Origin: Gadus chalcogrammus
Taxonomy: Eukaryota; Chordata; Actinopteri; Gadiformes; Gadidae
NCBI RefSeq assembly: GCF_026213295.1
Contig: NC_079419.1
Location: 21,083,180-21,147,179, forward strand
Reading direction: 5' to 3'
DNA: 64,000 bases
This document shows, in pieces, positions 21,771 to 43,307 of this stretch. The notes beneath the pieces were generated by a model, which did no database searches, was not told the DNA's origin, and was given only the letters and a program-made list of their open reading frames with translations. How positions within the stretch are numbered: position 1 is the first letter of the stretch; each line of letters begins with the position of its first letter. A program made the translations under genes and the position numbers.

Positions 21771-22042
21771 TGGGCATTCAATGGTATTGAATGTGTTTTA
21801 ATAAAACGCATCCAATACACGGAATGTCCGCTGGTGACGCCACTGAGGCTATAGTAGGCTAACGATGCTCTTAGCATCCTACGAGTACCCCTGGAGTCCT
21901 CGTTAGCTACTGTATGAGCGTTTTCACAACGTTCGTTACCAACGATGCAATCGGGAAACGGTGTGAAAACTATACGATGCTCGTACGACGCACTTCACGA
22001 TCCACTCTTAGGCTAACGATGCTTTCGGGAAACGGGGCCCAG
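21771..22042. mobile_element. Partial MITE ending in a CCCGTTTCCCGAAAG-type terminus
   Basis: The right end (TTTCGGGAAACGGGGCCCAG, 22024-22043) and internal copies of GGCTAACGATGCT (about 21857 and 22012) are the hallmark of an abundant fish miniature element. The matching left terminus is not found, so this copy is truncated where it meets the gypsy relic near 21770-21850. Confidence 0.6.
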
Positions 22043-22420
22043 GACACTGGAAGAGATGTTTACTCTCAATGATGATTATTATTTTAAACTAACCAATAGT
22101 AGTTGTCTTGCATTTTAAAATGTCAATGCACTTTTCAGCCCTGAATAACAGTAAAAGCTTTTTATTTGCATGCATAGTATACGACACTTTCCATTGAGCA
22201 ATTACTCCTGTTAATTAAAACTAGAGGTTTAGCGTGCACAATGCGCGCGAAAAGTCTAGTTTATTTTAAAGAGGGTTGAGACCTTAGATGAGCCCTCCAC
22301 CTCCACATCAAGGCCTTTTCATGGGATGGACAAGATTTTTATTCAGGTACTCTTTTGTAAGTTGCGCCACAAGGCTTTGATCATGGTAAATAAATTACAA
22401 TTTTAACCCATCATTTATTT
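22043..22420. other. No recognised gene
   Basis: AT-rich sequence without terminal or tandem repeats. A short pyrimidine-rich stretch leads into the Myb-like relic that follows. Confidence 0.35.
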
Positions 22421-22535
22421 AGGTTGGAACAGAGGGCGCTGTATAAGGGCAACCTTCAGTTGGATAATGTGAAAAAAATTCTGGAGATAAATAAACTCAA
22501 GCTAGAGATACAGCTCCTCGAGAGCGTAGGCTATC
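22421..22535 (+). pseudogene. C-terminal fragment of a Harbinger Myb/SANT-like protein
   Basis: The plus strand reads ALYKGNLQLDNVKK and EINKLKLEIQLLE, a leucine-rich coiled coil like the tail of the Myb-like accessory protein encoded by PIF/Harbinger transposons. Upstream TTTTAACCCATCATTTATTTAG resembles a splice acceptor. No transposase or element ends accompany it. Confidence 0.45.
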
Positions 22536-22737
22536 ATTTATTAATTTTCTTTGGTTAAGCTAGACTGACCCCCTTTTTTTTTTTTTTTTTTCACAGCAAA
22601 TGCACAGCGAATGATGAAATAAAGATGAACAAATATATTGCCGTCCATTGTATTCTTTCTAAAGAAACACAAAACACAGATGTCATCAACTCACCAGTGG
22701 AAACAAGGCTCTACGAAAAATCTGTCAGAAGATGCTT

Positions 22738-23270
22738 TAAGTGGAATGATTTTTTAAGCCCATGAGATGGATAAAGGGCCCAGAGACTCTTTGGAATGGA
22801 GTTGATCTTTGTCCACTGATGCCTAAGGATCTGAGTCCGATTTCCCCAGATGACCCGGAGGTCAAAAAGGAATTTGTGGTCATCCACGATGCAGTTATGG
22901 AGGAAAGATAACCTACAAGCAAGCTGTTGGAACACACAAGATGGAGTAGTGTAAAGGCCGTATCAGGGATGTTGAGGTTCAGACGAACCCTTTGTCAACC
23001 AAGCCACAAGAGAAAATAATGCACTGAAAGGCTCAGAGGTGGGAGTAAAGACACTGTTCAACAGCACATGAACAAGTTCAGAAGAACACTGGGAGCTAAG
23101 AACCTTGAGCAGAAGTCAGGCTAGATCCAGTCATGGAAGATGGATTGTTAAGGGTTGGAGGAAAGCTAAGTAGGCCAGTTATGCCACAGGAACACATGCC
23201 ATCCTCCTACATAACGACCTGGAGAACCTTGCACCGAAACAACTACACCTTCATAACCAATACACTTCAA
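22738..23270 (+). pseudogene. BEL/Pao retrotransposon pol relic
   Basis: The plus strand shows, with frame breaks, RWIKGPETLWNG, ISPDDPEVKKE, HTRWSSVKAVSGMLRFRR and, further on, MEDGLLRVGGKLSRPVMP. These are the landmark motifs of the region between RNase H and integrase in BEL/Pao elements. No LTR was found on either side and the frame is broken repeatedly, so this is a small dead fragment. Confidence 0.72.
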
Positions 23271-23706
23271 TTTGATCGTGTTTGCATGAATAAAGAAAAC
23301 ATATAGCCAACATAAAGAAATGACTAGATCAATATTTATGAGTGAATGAATGAATGTCTTCAGGGACAAGAGGAACCCTCTCCACTTATTGGCTACTCTG
23401 AAATGGCTACCATCTCTGCCTCATTTTTAGCCTGGAGAAAAAAATGTGTGTATATATATATAATATAAATCCTTACAGTACACGCAAAATCTGTAACAAG
23501 GCACATCCACATTTTATTGTTCACAGCAAGAAGTTTTCTAAATATAACATCTATAAAAAGTAACATAACTTTATGATAAATACAGAACAGGTAACAGGTA
23601 ACCATACAACAACGTTTCTATCTGGGTTTCCCGTCTTCTTTCCATCATTTGACCTCTGAGCATTGGGGCGAGGATCAAGAGGAGGAGCTCCTCTGGGTCA
23701 TGCTGC
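23271..23706. other. No gene recognised; possible 3' UTR of the exon at 23707-23925
   Basis: AT-rich, with a short TG/TA microsatellite at about 23445-23465. If the exon at 23707-23925 is real, this is its 3' untranslated region on the minus strand. A plus-strand TTTATT (AATAAA in the transcript) occurs near 23512. Confidence 0.3.
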
Positions 23707-23925
23707 TCATTCAGTAGACATGAGGCTCTCTTCAACCCGTCCGGATTGGGATGAGCTCTTCTTGTTTTTCCCCCAGTGGAGCCATGGGGTTGGAGAGGTG
23801 TGCTGGGAGGCTGAGGGAGTGTAGGCGTGGCTGCTGAACATGAGGGCTGGGTTGTGCTGCAGTATCTGGGCAGGGAGCTGGACAACAAAATCCTCTTCCC
23901 CAACGTTTCCACTCGTTACTCTACA
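23707..23925 (-). CDS. Possible terminal coding exon of an unrecognised gene
   Basis: On the minus strand a good acceptor (CCCTTATTTGCAG) at 23926-23927 opens a 72-codon frame ending in TGA at 23707-23709. It includes EEDFVVQLPAQILQHNP, FSSHAYTPSASQHTSP and PWLHWGKNKKSSSQ. I do not recognise the protein. It lies about 1.4 kb downstream of the kif20b stop in the same orientation, so it could be a separate gene, a longer alternative kif20b 3' end, or chance. No upstream exon of the same gene was found in the window. Confidence 0.35.
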   Translation of the reverse strand, partial: CRVTSGNVGEEDFVVQLPAQILQHNPALMFSSHAYTPSASQHTSPTPWLHWGKNKKSSSQSGRVEESLMSTE

Positions 23926-24928
23926 CTGCAAATAAGGGTCCAGGAACCCCTAAATGGAGCAATACTGCCATTTCTTTCCCTCTCCTCCCTCACCACCTTC
24001 TCTCCTTTCTGTGCCTGTTACTCAGGGTTTTCTACCAACTTTCCAGTTACAACCCGCTCTACCACCTGAGCTACTGCCGCCCTATTAGCAACAGGCTAGT
24101 CCCTCAAAGCTCACGTGAAGGAAACAGATGTGCCGAGGATGCTACATTAATTAGCTTTAATGCTACCCTCGCTGAGTCAAAACCATTTATAGGTCAGTTT
24201 ATTATAGCAATTTAATTTCCGAATCATCCCCAGGATACAGTATAGTTCGTGGGTTAGGCTAAACCTTTTATTTCTCCTGACCACATGACGTTGAACTATC
24301 ATGATGTTGTTAAGCTTGGGCTACATGTTCTACATGTTATTGACCTATACATGGGCTATGTTATTTACATCCCATCACATTTAATCATCCGACTCAAGGT
24401 CCACATAGTGACATCCAATAAAAGATCAAGGTTTGAGAAGAGGAACTAGATGCTGGTGTCTTTATAACAGTTCTTTTGAACCAAGATGACCTCGTATTCA
24501 GAGTCGTAGAGCCGTCAAATCAATATACATACAAATTATTAAACATGTTGGAGGTATTGACTCCCGCAGCCGCAAACATTTCCCTTGCACCACGCCAGCT
24601 ACGTGTCTTAAGTGAACATGTCTATACAGTAAATTTAAAGAAATGAAAGTCAACTTAAAGCATACCATTCACAAAGGTTCAGAGTACACATTCTGATTAA
24701 CTTATGTATATGCGATAATAATGGACTGACTTTTTTTTATCAGAATCAAAATGGTCTGGAATCCTTATGCTTTTATTTGGCTAGAAGGGCACCATTCAAA
24801 TATGATTATGTATGATCAGATATAGACCCATATATGATTAAGTATAATCATATATGTCATGAATCATAACATTATATAATGTCCTAATATAATCCTAAAC
24901 ATCAGGACCCCTAGAGGGTGGGTGACAC
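23926..24928. other. Intergenic or intronic sequence, nothing recognised
   Basis: AT-rich without transposon termini. A short ATATATGATTA repeat cluster lies at 24795-24870. It may be the intron leading to the exon at 23925, or the downstream flank of kif20b. Confidence 0.35.
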
Positions 24929-25027
24929 TAAGGCCCAATTCCATTTCTACCCCTTCGCCTTACCCCTTCAAAACAAGGGGGAGGGGTAAGGGGAAGGGGT
25001 AAGGGGTAGAAATGGGATTGGGCCTTA
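24929..25027. mobile_element. 99-bp palindromic MITE
   Basis: TAAGGCCCAATTCCATTTCT at the left is the inverse of AGAAATGGGATTGGGCCTTA at the right, and the middle is CCCCTTACCCC/GGGGTAAGGGG. The whole unit folds into a hairpin. It matches the look of a very common small fish element with TAA/TTA edges. It lies about 330 bp downstream of the kif20b stop codon and may be within its 3' untranslated region. Confidence 0.8.
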
Positions 25028-25358
25028 ACTCTCTAACCAGGACCCTCACTAGCGCACTAGATCCAGTCTTGGTTCATCCATGACCGGGCAGACGGTCTGA
25101 GGTCCAAGACTTGGAAGAAGACGTTAGAAGATAACAGAATAAAATGATAATCATGATAATAATGTTTGCCCCAGACGGCCTACAGCAGCATCCCATGCCC
25201 AAATATTGATCTGTGTATAGATATGTATATATATATAGTACAGCATTATGGCGTATTAGTACTCCCCAAGCAGTACGCGATGAATGGACTCCTCCAAGAC
25301 TCCTTCTGTTGCACTTCAGGGTGGAGGGTTGGGGGAGAGGGGAGGAGAGTAGGGGCAG

Positions 25359-36431
<11,073 letters not shown>

Positions 36432-36475
36432 CTGTCTATCAGTACACAGCTACACACACACACACACACACACAA

Positions 36476-36637
36476 TCTGGTTTAGACTAGAATAGGATCT
36501 GGTGTAGATATAATCTGGTTTAGATTTAATCTGGTTAAAACCAATAGAGTAGGATCTGGTGTTGATATAAACTGGTATAGATATAATCGGGTTTAGACTA
36601 GTGAATAGGATCTGGTGTAGATATAATCTGGTTTAGA
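36476..36637. repeat. Minisatellite running into the assembly gap
   Basis: Units combining ATAATCTGGTTTAGA with AATAGGATCTGGTGTAGATA recur three to four times and are cut by the N run at 36638. An array of unknown length probably caused the gap. Confidence 0.88.
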
Positions 36638-36737
36638 NNNNNNNNNNNNNNNNNNNNNNNNNNNNNNNNNNNNNNNNNNNNNNNNNNNNNNNNNNNNNNN
36701 NNNNNNNNNNNNNNNNNNNNNNNNNNNNNNNNNNNNN
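36638..36737. other. Assembly gap of exactly 100 N
   Basis: One hundred consecutive N, the usual placeholder for a gap of unknown size. Sequence to the left is a kif20b intron; sequence to the right is retrotransposon. Order and distance across it are not proven by the sequence. Confidence 0.99.
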
Positions 36738-37780
36738 GACACCAAGAGATCTTGAAAAGGTTCTAAATGAAGAGCTAGTGCTGATAAGGAAATGGGTTAA
36801 CATAAATAAAATGGTACTTAACATAAAAAAAACAAAATGCATAGTATTACACTCTAAACGGGGACGGAGAGTTGAGCCGAAACTGCATCTAAACAAGATG
36901 ATAAAGAAATCAAACAGGTCACCGAAGTTAAGCTACTTGGTGTGCTGATTGACAGCCAAATGACCTGGACAAGTCAGATAGATGAAATGTTGAAGAAAAT
37001 GGGTAGAGGGATGGGTGCAATTAGATATTGTAGGACATATTTACCAGGATGCCTAATTAAACAATTAATGCAAGCTTTAGTCCCATCTGAGCTTAATTAC
37101 TGTACAGTCATATGGTCCAACACATCAGAAAATAATCGTAATAAGCTACAGGTATAGTGCTCAAAGCTGCCCGTATAGTGCTCAACTGCTCATACAGAAC
37201 TAGAGTATGTGAGATGCTGAATAAGTTGAACTGGCTACCAGTTAAACTTAGGTTACACTACTGTCTAGTCAGCTTTAAAGAAACCTTTAAGAAATATAAT
37301 AACAGCAAAGAGTCCTGTAAGCCTGTTTAATAGCTTGATGTTTTGTTGTGTGCACAATATGCACAATTACTCTACACGGCAGACATCTGAGAGGAGATTT
37401 CTACTGGCTGTTTATAAAACAGGGGCCGGACAGAGAACACTATACTACAGAGCAATGGTAGCTTGGAATTCTCTACCACGTTTTTTGGTAAATGAAACAA
37501 GTAAAATGGCCTTTAAAATCAAATTGAAATTGTATTTGTTGATGCAAGGTGTTAAATGATTTTTTTCTTTCTCAGAATAATATTAACCAACTTAAATCAA
37601 GTAATGATTTTCATTTCCTCTTTTTGTTCAATGTTTTGTTCTTGTTGTATGCTGTGTGAATGCATGATTGTATGTAAAATTGGATATGCAATTTGGAATT
37701 TTTGACCTCAGGAAGAACAGCACTCGTCTGTGTATGAGAGAGCTGATTGTGGATCAAATAAACAATTCAATTCATATGCT
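36738..37780 (+). pseudogene. Non-LTR retrotransposon (LINE) reverse-transcriptase relic
   Basis: Plus-strand pieces: VKLLGVLIDSQMTWTSQID and LNYCTVIWSN (36900-37157), then NYSTRQTSERRFL and RTLYYRAMVAWNSLPRF (37335-37559), the C-terminal part of a LINE reverse transcriptase. Frames are broken and the RT core is cut by the gap. The 3' end carries a short CAATTCAATTCA tail near 37760-37775. Confidence 0.72.
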
Positions 37781-37784
37781 GCCC

Positions 37785-38553
37785 GTCGTTCCCCCAGAGT
37801 CTTTAGAGGCCGGGGAACCCGACGCTGAGGGTCAGGGGCCGGTCATCGGATGCTTTTCCCAGCAGCAGCTCAGCTATTTGGCTGCTGCCACCTTGAAACT
37901 TCAGTTCCGACGCCGCCCCCCAGCCTGTGGCCGGCTCAAGATTGTCGGGTTATTCTTATAATAAGGCTCGTACAACGACGTAATCGGATTGTGTCTTTAT
38001 TAAGCTTCCTCTCCAGCCGTAACCGTACACTAGTGTGCGCATGCACGGGACTCCAGCTAACCCCGCCCCCGGTACAGACGTCATCAGGTTACTACAAAAT
38101 AAAGGCATTCCTTACAATATTATTCCATAATACCACAAAGATGACCATCATACACGACCCGGCAAAAACCCAAGCCCTCACCCAGGAGTTGTCCGCCCTC
38201 CTGGACAAGGGTGCCATCGAGCCAGTTGATCCCCTGTTGCAACCCGGGGAGTTCTACTCAACTTACTTTCAGGTAACAAAGAAAGATGGCGGACTCCGTC
38301 CTATCCTCGACTTGAGGGGTCTCAACAGGTTCCTGAAGGTCCTGAGGTTCCACATGCTAAGCACTGCAGAGGTTCTGCGTACTGTTGCCAGAGGGGAGTG
38401 GTTTACATCGGTAGACCTAAAGGATGCCTACTTTCACGTTCCCATAGCACCACACCACAGACAGTTTCTGCAGTTTGCTTTCCAGGGGCGACGTTTTCAG
38501 TTCAGGGTGCTCCCATTTGGCCTCTCCCTTTCCCCACGGGTGTTCACCAGGTG
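37785..38553 (+). pseudogene. DIRS reverse-transcriptase fragment
   Basis: The plus strand reads QQQLSYLAAATLKLQFRRRP, is interrupted by a solo LTR (37943-38137), and resumes in frame as MTIIHDP, LLDKGAIEPVDPLL, VTKKDGGLRPILDLRGLNRF and DLKDAYFHVPIAPHH. It includes FLQFAFQGRRFQFRVLPFGL, the part deleted from the DIRS at 14385. It stops at an LTR starting at 38554 and no further DIRS sequence follows, so YxDD and the recombinase are absent. Confidence 0.82.
37943..38137. repeat. Solo LTR with 5-bp duplication AAGAT
   Basis: A 195-bp insertion starting TGTCGGGTTATTC and ending ATAATACCACA (TG...CA), with AAGAT directly repeated at 37938-37942 and 38138-38142. Removing it restores the DIRS reading frame. 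It contains CAAAATAAAGG, a polyadenylation-like signal, if read on the plus strand. No internal region remains, so it is a recombination-derived solo LTR. Confidence 0.82.
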
Positions 38554-39295
38554 TGTGGCAGGATCGAACACACAAGCTGCATTACCTCCACATAGCCACA
38601 TGGAAGCAGGCTCAAACATAAGCTGTAATTACTATACATAGCCACAAGGGGAGCAGGACCAACATACAAGCTGTAATAACTACTCCAACCACAGAAGGCA
38701 GCATCTTTAAGCAGACGCGGAAGCCGGAGCCAATACGTCACATAGCCCACGCCTACTTGATACAACCGCGGAGCGGGAGTGAGATCAGGTCAGAAACCCA
38801 TGGCAGCCCCGTCGAGAGCCCCGGGGCCCGGGGCTAGAAGAGGCTCTGCTGTTTGTCGCTCACATGCATGTTCAATACAATTCCCCTCCTTTTGCTTCAT
38901 AGTTACCATACCGAAATACTTTAACAAATAAAGTGAGTTAAAGGCGATCCGGTTTAGACTACTTTCTTCAAGAACACAACAATTTGGTGACCCCGTAAGT
39001 GATTCTGAGAAAGGGCCGAGGCTCGGAGACTCTTCCGCAGGCCACACACAACAGGGAAGCAAACCTATTGTCGTAAAGACTGAATCTGCATAGGATTAGT
39101 TATAGGAATATTTAGGTGTAAGAGTTGTTTGAGCGCTCCGCAGTCCCGGCCCTGGGATCACAAATCATAACAGACGTGTAGTTGGACGGTCGCGGAGAAC
39201 TCTGTAGGAGATTTAATTAAAATAATCATATTGAAGAAGCAAAGGGCCAGAATTATATTAATGGGAATGTTGATCGACTGTGTCCATCCAATATA
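38554..39295 (+). mobile_element. LTR and leader of an LTR retroelement
   Basis: TGTGGCAGG...GAACACAACA (38554-38981) has TG...CA ends, an AATAAA at about 38927, and is followed two bases later by TTGGTGACCCCG, which looks like a primer binding site. About 300 bp of leader-like sequence follows without an open frame. No second LTR was found in the window, so only the 5' end of this element, inserted into the DIRS fragment, is present. Confidence 0.6.
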
Positions 39296-39550
39296 GGCCT
39301 AATTTTTGTATCTCGATGAGACATAATAATCACGAATCCTGAGGAGACATAATACTCACGATTGTTTGTATCGTGATGAGACACAATAATCACGAATCGT
39401 GAGGAGACATAATACTCATGAATGTTTGTACTGTGAGGAGACATAACACTTATTGTTTTGTGTATCGTAATAATCACGAATCGTGAAGAGACATAATAAT
39501 CACGAATGTTTGTACCGTGAGGAGAATACTCACTATATATATATCGACGA
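39296..39550. repeat. Satellite-like repeat of CACGAAT...GAGGAGACATAAT units
   Basis: Five to six imperfect units of about 35-55 bp share GAGGAGACATAATACTCACG and GTTTGTATCGTGA motifs. The reading frame on the minus strand is a by-product of the repeat. Confidence 0.8.
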
Positions 39551-39573
39551 GAATACATCATTGCTCAGAACAT

Positions 39574-40605
39574 TTAAAGGTCCCATGACATGAAAATCTC
39601 CCTTTATGAGGTTTTCTAACGTAAATATGAGTTCCCCTAGCCTGCCTATGGTCCCCCAATGGCTAAAACTTGCGTTTGGTGTAAAACGAGCACTAGCTGT
39701 TCTGCTCGCCTTTGAAAAAACGGAGGCTCAAGTGCGCAGATTTGGAATGTCTGTATTCATGACGTCATCAGGAATCTCAGCTCCTCCCCTTACTCTGCCT
39801 GGCCCGCCCAGAGACGTTGGCCCGCCAATGAGACTCGACCGTGCGAGCGCCACATGTGTGTGTGTGTGTGTGTGTGTGTGAATACACACGCTGTAACGCA
39901 AGTGTTTCTTGTCGGTTCTTTGACGTGTCTTGTATTTCAACAACAAGACTGTTGTGGGGGTTATCTGAGCCATGGTTGAGAAGGAATTGGGGGAAAGGAA
40001 CTTTGGCTTTGACTGGCTGAAGTACATGAACTGCGACATGCCGCCGGTTGCCGCGAGGCACCATCGCCCGGCAGCGGGCAGCCGGCAGCAGGCAGCGCCT
40101 GGTTCAGTCGACTTCAGGTTGATGTGAAAGTGGAAGAACCAGAGACGTCGCAGAACCCGACAAAGTCGTTTGTGATTCACTCACACAGCTTTTGGCCGTT
40201 ATAATATATATTATATGATATAGATATCTATGTAGGCTATATGATAATATTTAGATATAGAGCTCCAGAACTCCGTGTGTTCTAGAATATTTACAGAACA
40301 CGGCTAAAGGCTGTGTGCGCCTCGCCATTGCGATACATCCACTGTAAACAGAGCGCATGGTACCGTGGCTGCAAGCTGCTCAGGGCCACACCCCCACCCT
40401 CCTCCTTGACCCGCCTCGCTCCTCCTCATTTGCATTATAGCTACAGACACCAAAACAGCGCATTTGGAGGAAGCTCAATGTGCGACTGGCTCGGAGTGGC
40501 TGTAACTCTGCACCACGGCTGAAGAACGTCTTTGAATACTGTGTTAGTTGCCCACTAATACCTATATTAAAGAATACATAAAATAGCATGTCATGGGACC
40601 TTTAA
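39574..40605. mobile_element. TTAA-flanked (piggyBac-type) non-autonomous element, shorter copy
   Basis: Begins TTAAAGGTCCCATGACATG and ends CATGTCATGGGACCTTTAA, with TTAA at 39574-39577 and 40602-40605. Its interior is colinear with one half of the 4721-6728 element (GGGGGAAAGGAACTTTGGCT, GCCGGTTGCCGCG, GATATAGATATCTATGT, CAGAGCGCATGGTACCG) but has neither the long palindrome nor the tandem units. A (TG)13-like run lies at 39856-39880. Confidence 0.85.
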
Positions 40606-41193
40606 GTTAAACGCCGCTACCAAACGATGCGGCAGACCGCGAGTGCCTCCGGTCTAGAATAAATAGGCTATTGCCTTCCCCATTGTATCCCCGGTTGCAT
40701 CTTCTGACATTCGCTGGAGATTCATATCTCTGGGGGTAGTGACTCATGCTTTAGTCACAAACATACTTCTAACTCTTAACCTGGAGAACATTTCCCTGCC
40801 TGGTTTTAATCTCCTAGCGGTTCTGATGTCAACTTGACTAATTGAGTGCAAATGCAATATAATATACCTCTAACACCAAGGGTGAAAGCCAATGTGCATG
40901 AATCACAACACCCTTTTGTAAATAACCTTATTTCCTCAGGCAGTGTTGAAGGCTGTACGTAATCTTTTTCCTGCAGTTGCAGGCTATGGTTGCAGTACAG
41001 GGCTCACTGACGCTCTGTGGATACTAACCGGATTTTTCCCACAGGAATTCAATACAATGTGTTTATCTAAGTACTAACTAGAAACGATCTGCAAAGTATG
41101 CGGTTTTGTCCATAGGCGCCATAATGTTTTCTGTAAAGACTGCATAGTCCCTTATCTGGAAAAATAGAAACAGACAACCTTGTTGAGGTGTTG

Positions 41194-41196
<3 letters not shown>
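40606..41196. other. No recognised gene
   Basis: Sequence with CTTATTTCCTCAG and TTTTTCCCACAG acceptor-like sites but no coding frame I can support. It may be unique intergenic DNA or LTR-element interior related to the LTR at 38554. Confidence 0.3.

Positions 41197-41290
<94 letters not shown>
41197..41290. repeat. (TC)n microsatellite, 47 units
   Basis: Uninterrupted TC dinucleotides. Confidence 0.98.
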
Positions 41291-41292
<2 letters not shown>

Positions 41293-42054
41293 TAAAGATC
41301 CATTGCAGTTTCAAGCCATAGTAACTGACACATTTTGACAAATCAGCAGGTGAACTATCATATTTAATTTGTATATTTCATTCATTTCAATTTTTTTGTG
41401 CCAATGTTACCAGATACCTGGTTCCCTACTTTTATGTGTTTGTTAAAGGTCGGTTGTATGACATTACCCAGACCACCACCCTTTTGAGGCCTGGATTAAT
41501 GACATGGCTGGACTTTGTTAGTGTTCCCCCCACTCCCCCATCACAACTAAGACCTTGTGAGACTCATAGTTTACGGCAACTCTTACAAAGTTCAATGAAA
41601 CTAAAGTTTCCGCACACGCATTGTGCGCACTCAACCTCTAGTTTTAATTAAACCCATAGCATTAATTTGGAAACCCCATTCGATAATGTAACACATTTCT
41701 GAGCGCATAGTAGTGGCGGTGGGTCAATAGAGGGTGCTAGGGCGCCGCCCCTCCGTGAAATATTCACTTGAATATATCTGCCAACTATTAATCAACTATT
41801 ATCAATACGAAATAAATCAACAAAAATACATAGCGTTTATCCTTGATTAATTGTGTGATATACTTGTCACTGCCAGCAACCATTTAAATGCGTCTGAACA
41901 TCCTGAACATCTGCCACTGGCGCATAGTATTATAAGATGTCGCCTATAATGTATGTTGTTAACGTAATTTATGTTGTTAATGTTAACGTATAACATTCAA
42001 CATCTTTAAGAGAACAATATTCATGCATGCATATAAAAACATGTGTATATACAG
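41291..42054. other. No recognised gene
   Basis: AT-rich, with an ATGTTGTTAACG-type short repeat at 41950-41990. No terminal repeats or coding frame identified. Confidence 0.3.
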
Positions 42055-42092
42055 TATATATATATATATATGTGTGTTTTTACGTATTTACA

Positions 42093-42163
<71 letters not shown>
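42055..42163. repeat. (TA)n then (CA)n microsatellites
   Basis: TATATATATATATATG at about 42055-42072, followed by a CA run at 42094-42163 (about 35 units). Confidence 0.95.
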
Positions 42164-42165
<2 letters not shown>

Positions 42166-42846
42166 ACAGAGTGGCTCACACTTTTCTTTCATGCTCCACT
42201 CTGGACATTCTTTTGAGTACTCATCGTGCACGATTGTACCTCGGACCGAGTGCGAGCCTTTACTGTAGGTCTCTGTGTAGATCGGGTCACAATAGAAAAA
42301 TAACAAGGCGTTCTTTGCACTTTTTCTTTCTTTCATTTCCGACATTCTTCCGTCCTTTCCTGAGGCCGGCACGGTCTGTATTCCTAGTAGCTCCATAGCT
42401 GACATTCAGAGTGGCTATTATCTTATCTGCAAATCCGCTGATACTACACTGCATGCTTACATTTTACATTCAGGTCTATTGGGATTTTGTTATTAAAGAC
42501 GATGAATTATTTAGGTACAAGTCTCCCCCCTCCTGACCCCTTACCCCGTAAAACTCATCTTCACCATCCCCCCCGCCTCACTCCATACTCTCTTCGTGAA
42601 CCCACTCCCCTCTCGTCGCAATCCAGGCCAAGATCGTAAATCTCCTCCCCACCATTCCCTCTCCTCTTAATCCAGACCCGGCCGTAAATCTCCTCCTCAC
42701 CTTTCCCCCCTCCCCATACCCTCTTCGTGAATCTCTACACCACTCTCTCTATCTCTCTCTCTGGGACTGGTTTTATTAACAATAAATTCTGTTTGTAGTA
42801 CCCCTTTTCATCCGAGGATCTCATAGGGCTATCTGTGTATATATAA
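42164..42846. other. Pyrimidine-rich sequence, no gene seen
   Basis: From about 42520 to 42730 a loosely repeated block (GTAAATCTCCTCCCCACC and relatives, with CATACCCTCTTCGTGAA twice, at about 42583 and 42716) suggests an old tandem duplication of about 65-130 bp. No coding frame is supported. Confidence 0.4.
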
Positions 42847-43238
42847 TGTGGCATCCCGCCCCTTAAACCTCGGCCCGGCCGGGCCCGAGGGTTTGTGTTA
42901 GACGGCATATACCGCCGCCATCCACTAATCGGCGACAAAGAGCCTCCCGTAGGTGCCGCTAATGAACGAGAGTACAAACAGCTGGCCGGCGGGAGGAGAC
43001 CAGGAAGCCACGGTATAAGGAGCCGGCATGCTGCAAACGGGGGGAGAACACGAGCGACAGCGACCTGGAGAGGACGGCCGAACCAGGGCGCTACGTAGAG
43101 GCTCACGGAGACCCTATAGTCGTGTTACATGAGTTATTTTCCTTTGTGTTACTCATTAAATGCCGAGTACGGCTTCACCCCTCCGCGACTAAGTGATTTA
43201 TTCGGGGAATCTGTCCCACGGAGAAGCGGGATCCCACA
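42847..43238 (+). repeat. 5' LTR of the Gmr1-type element
   Basis: Starts TGTGGCATCCCGCCCC and ends GGGATCCCACA. Compared with the 3' LTR it has about 75 extra bases at 42893-42968 (including GGCATATACCGCCGCCATCC) and a handful of substitutions. TATAAGGAGCC near 43014 could be the TATA box; CATTAAATGCC near 43155 may be part of the polyadenylation region. Confidence 0.9.
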
Positions 43239-43307
43239 TATGGTGGAGAATGCAAGCTTAGGAAGAACCCACTACGAACCCCCGGTAAGACGAACTACCC
43301 AACCGGC

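Noticed and set aside
41078..41341. Frame with a long Arg-Glu repeat
   Set aside because: It is the (TC)47 microsatellite read on the minus strand.
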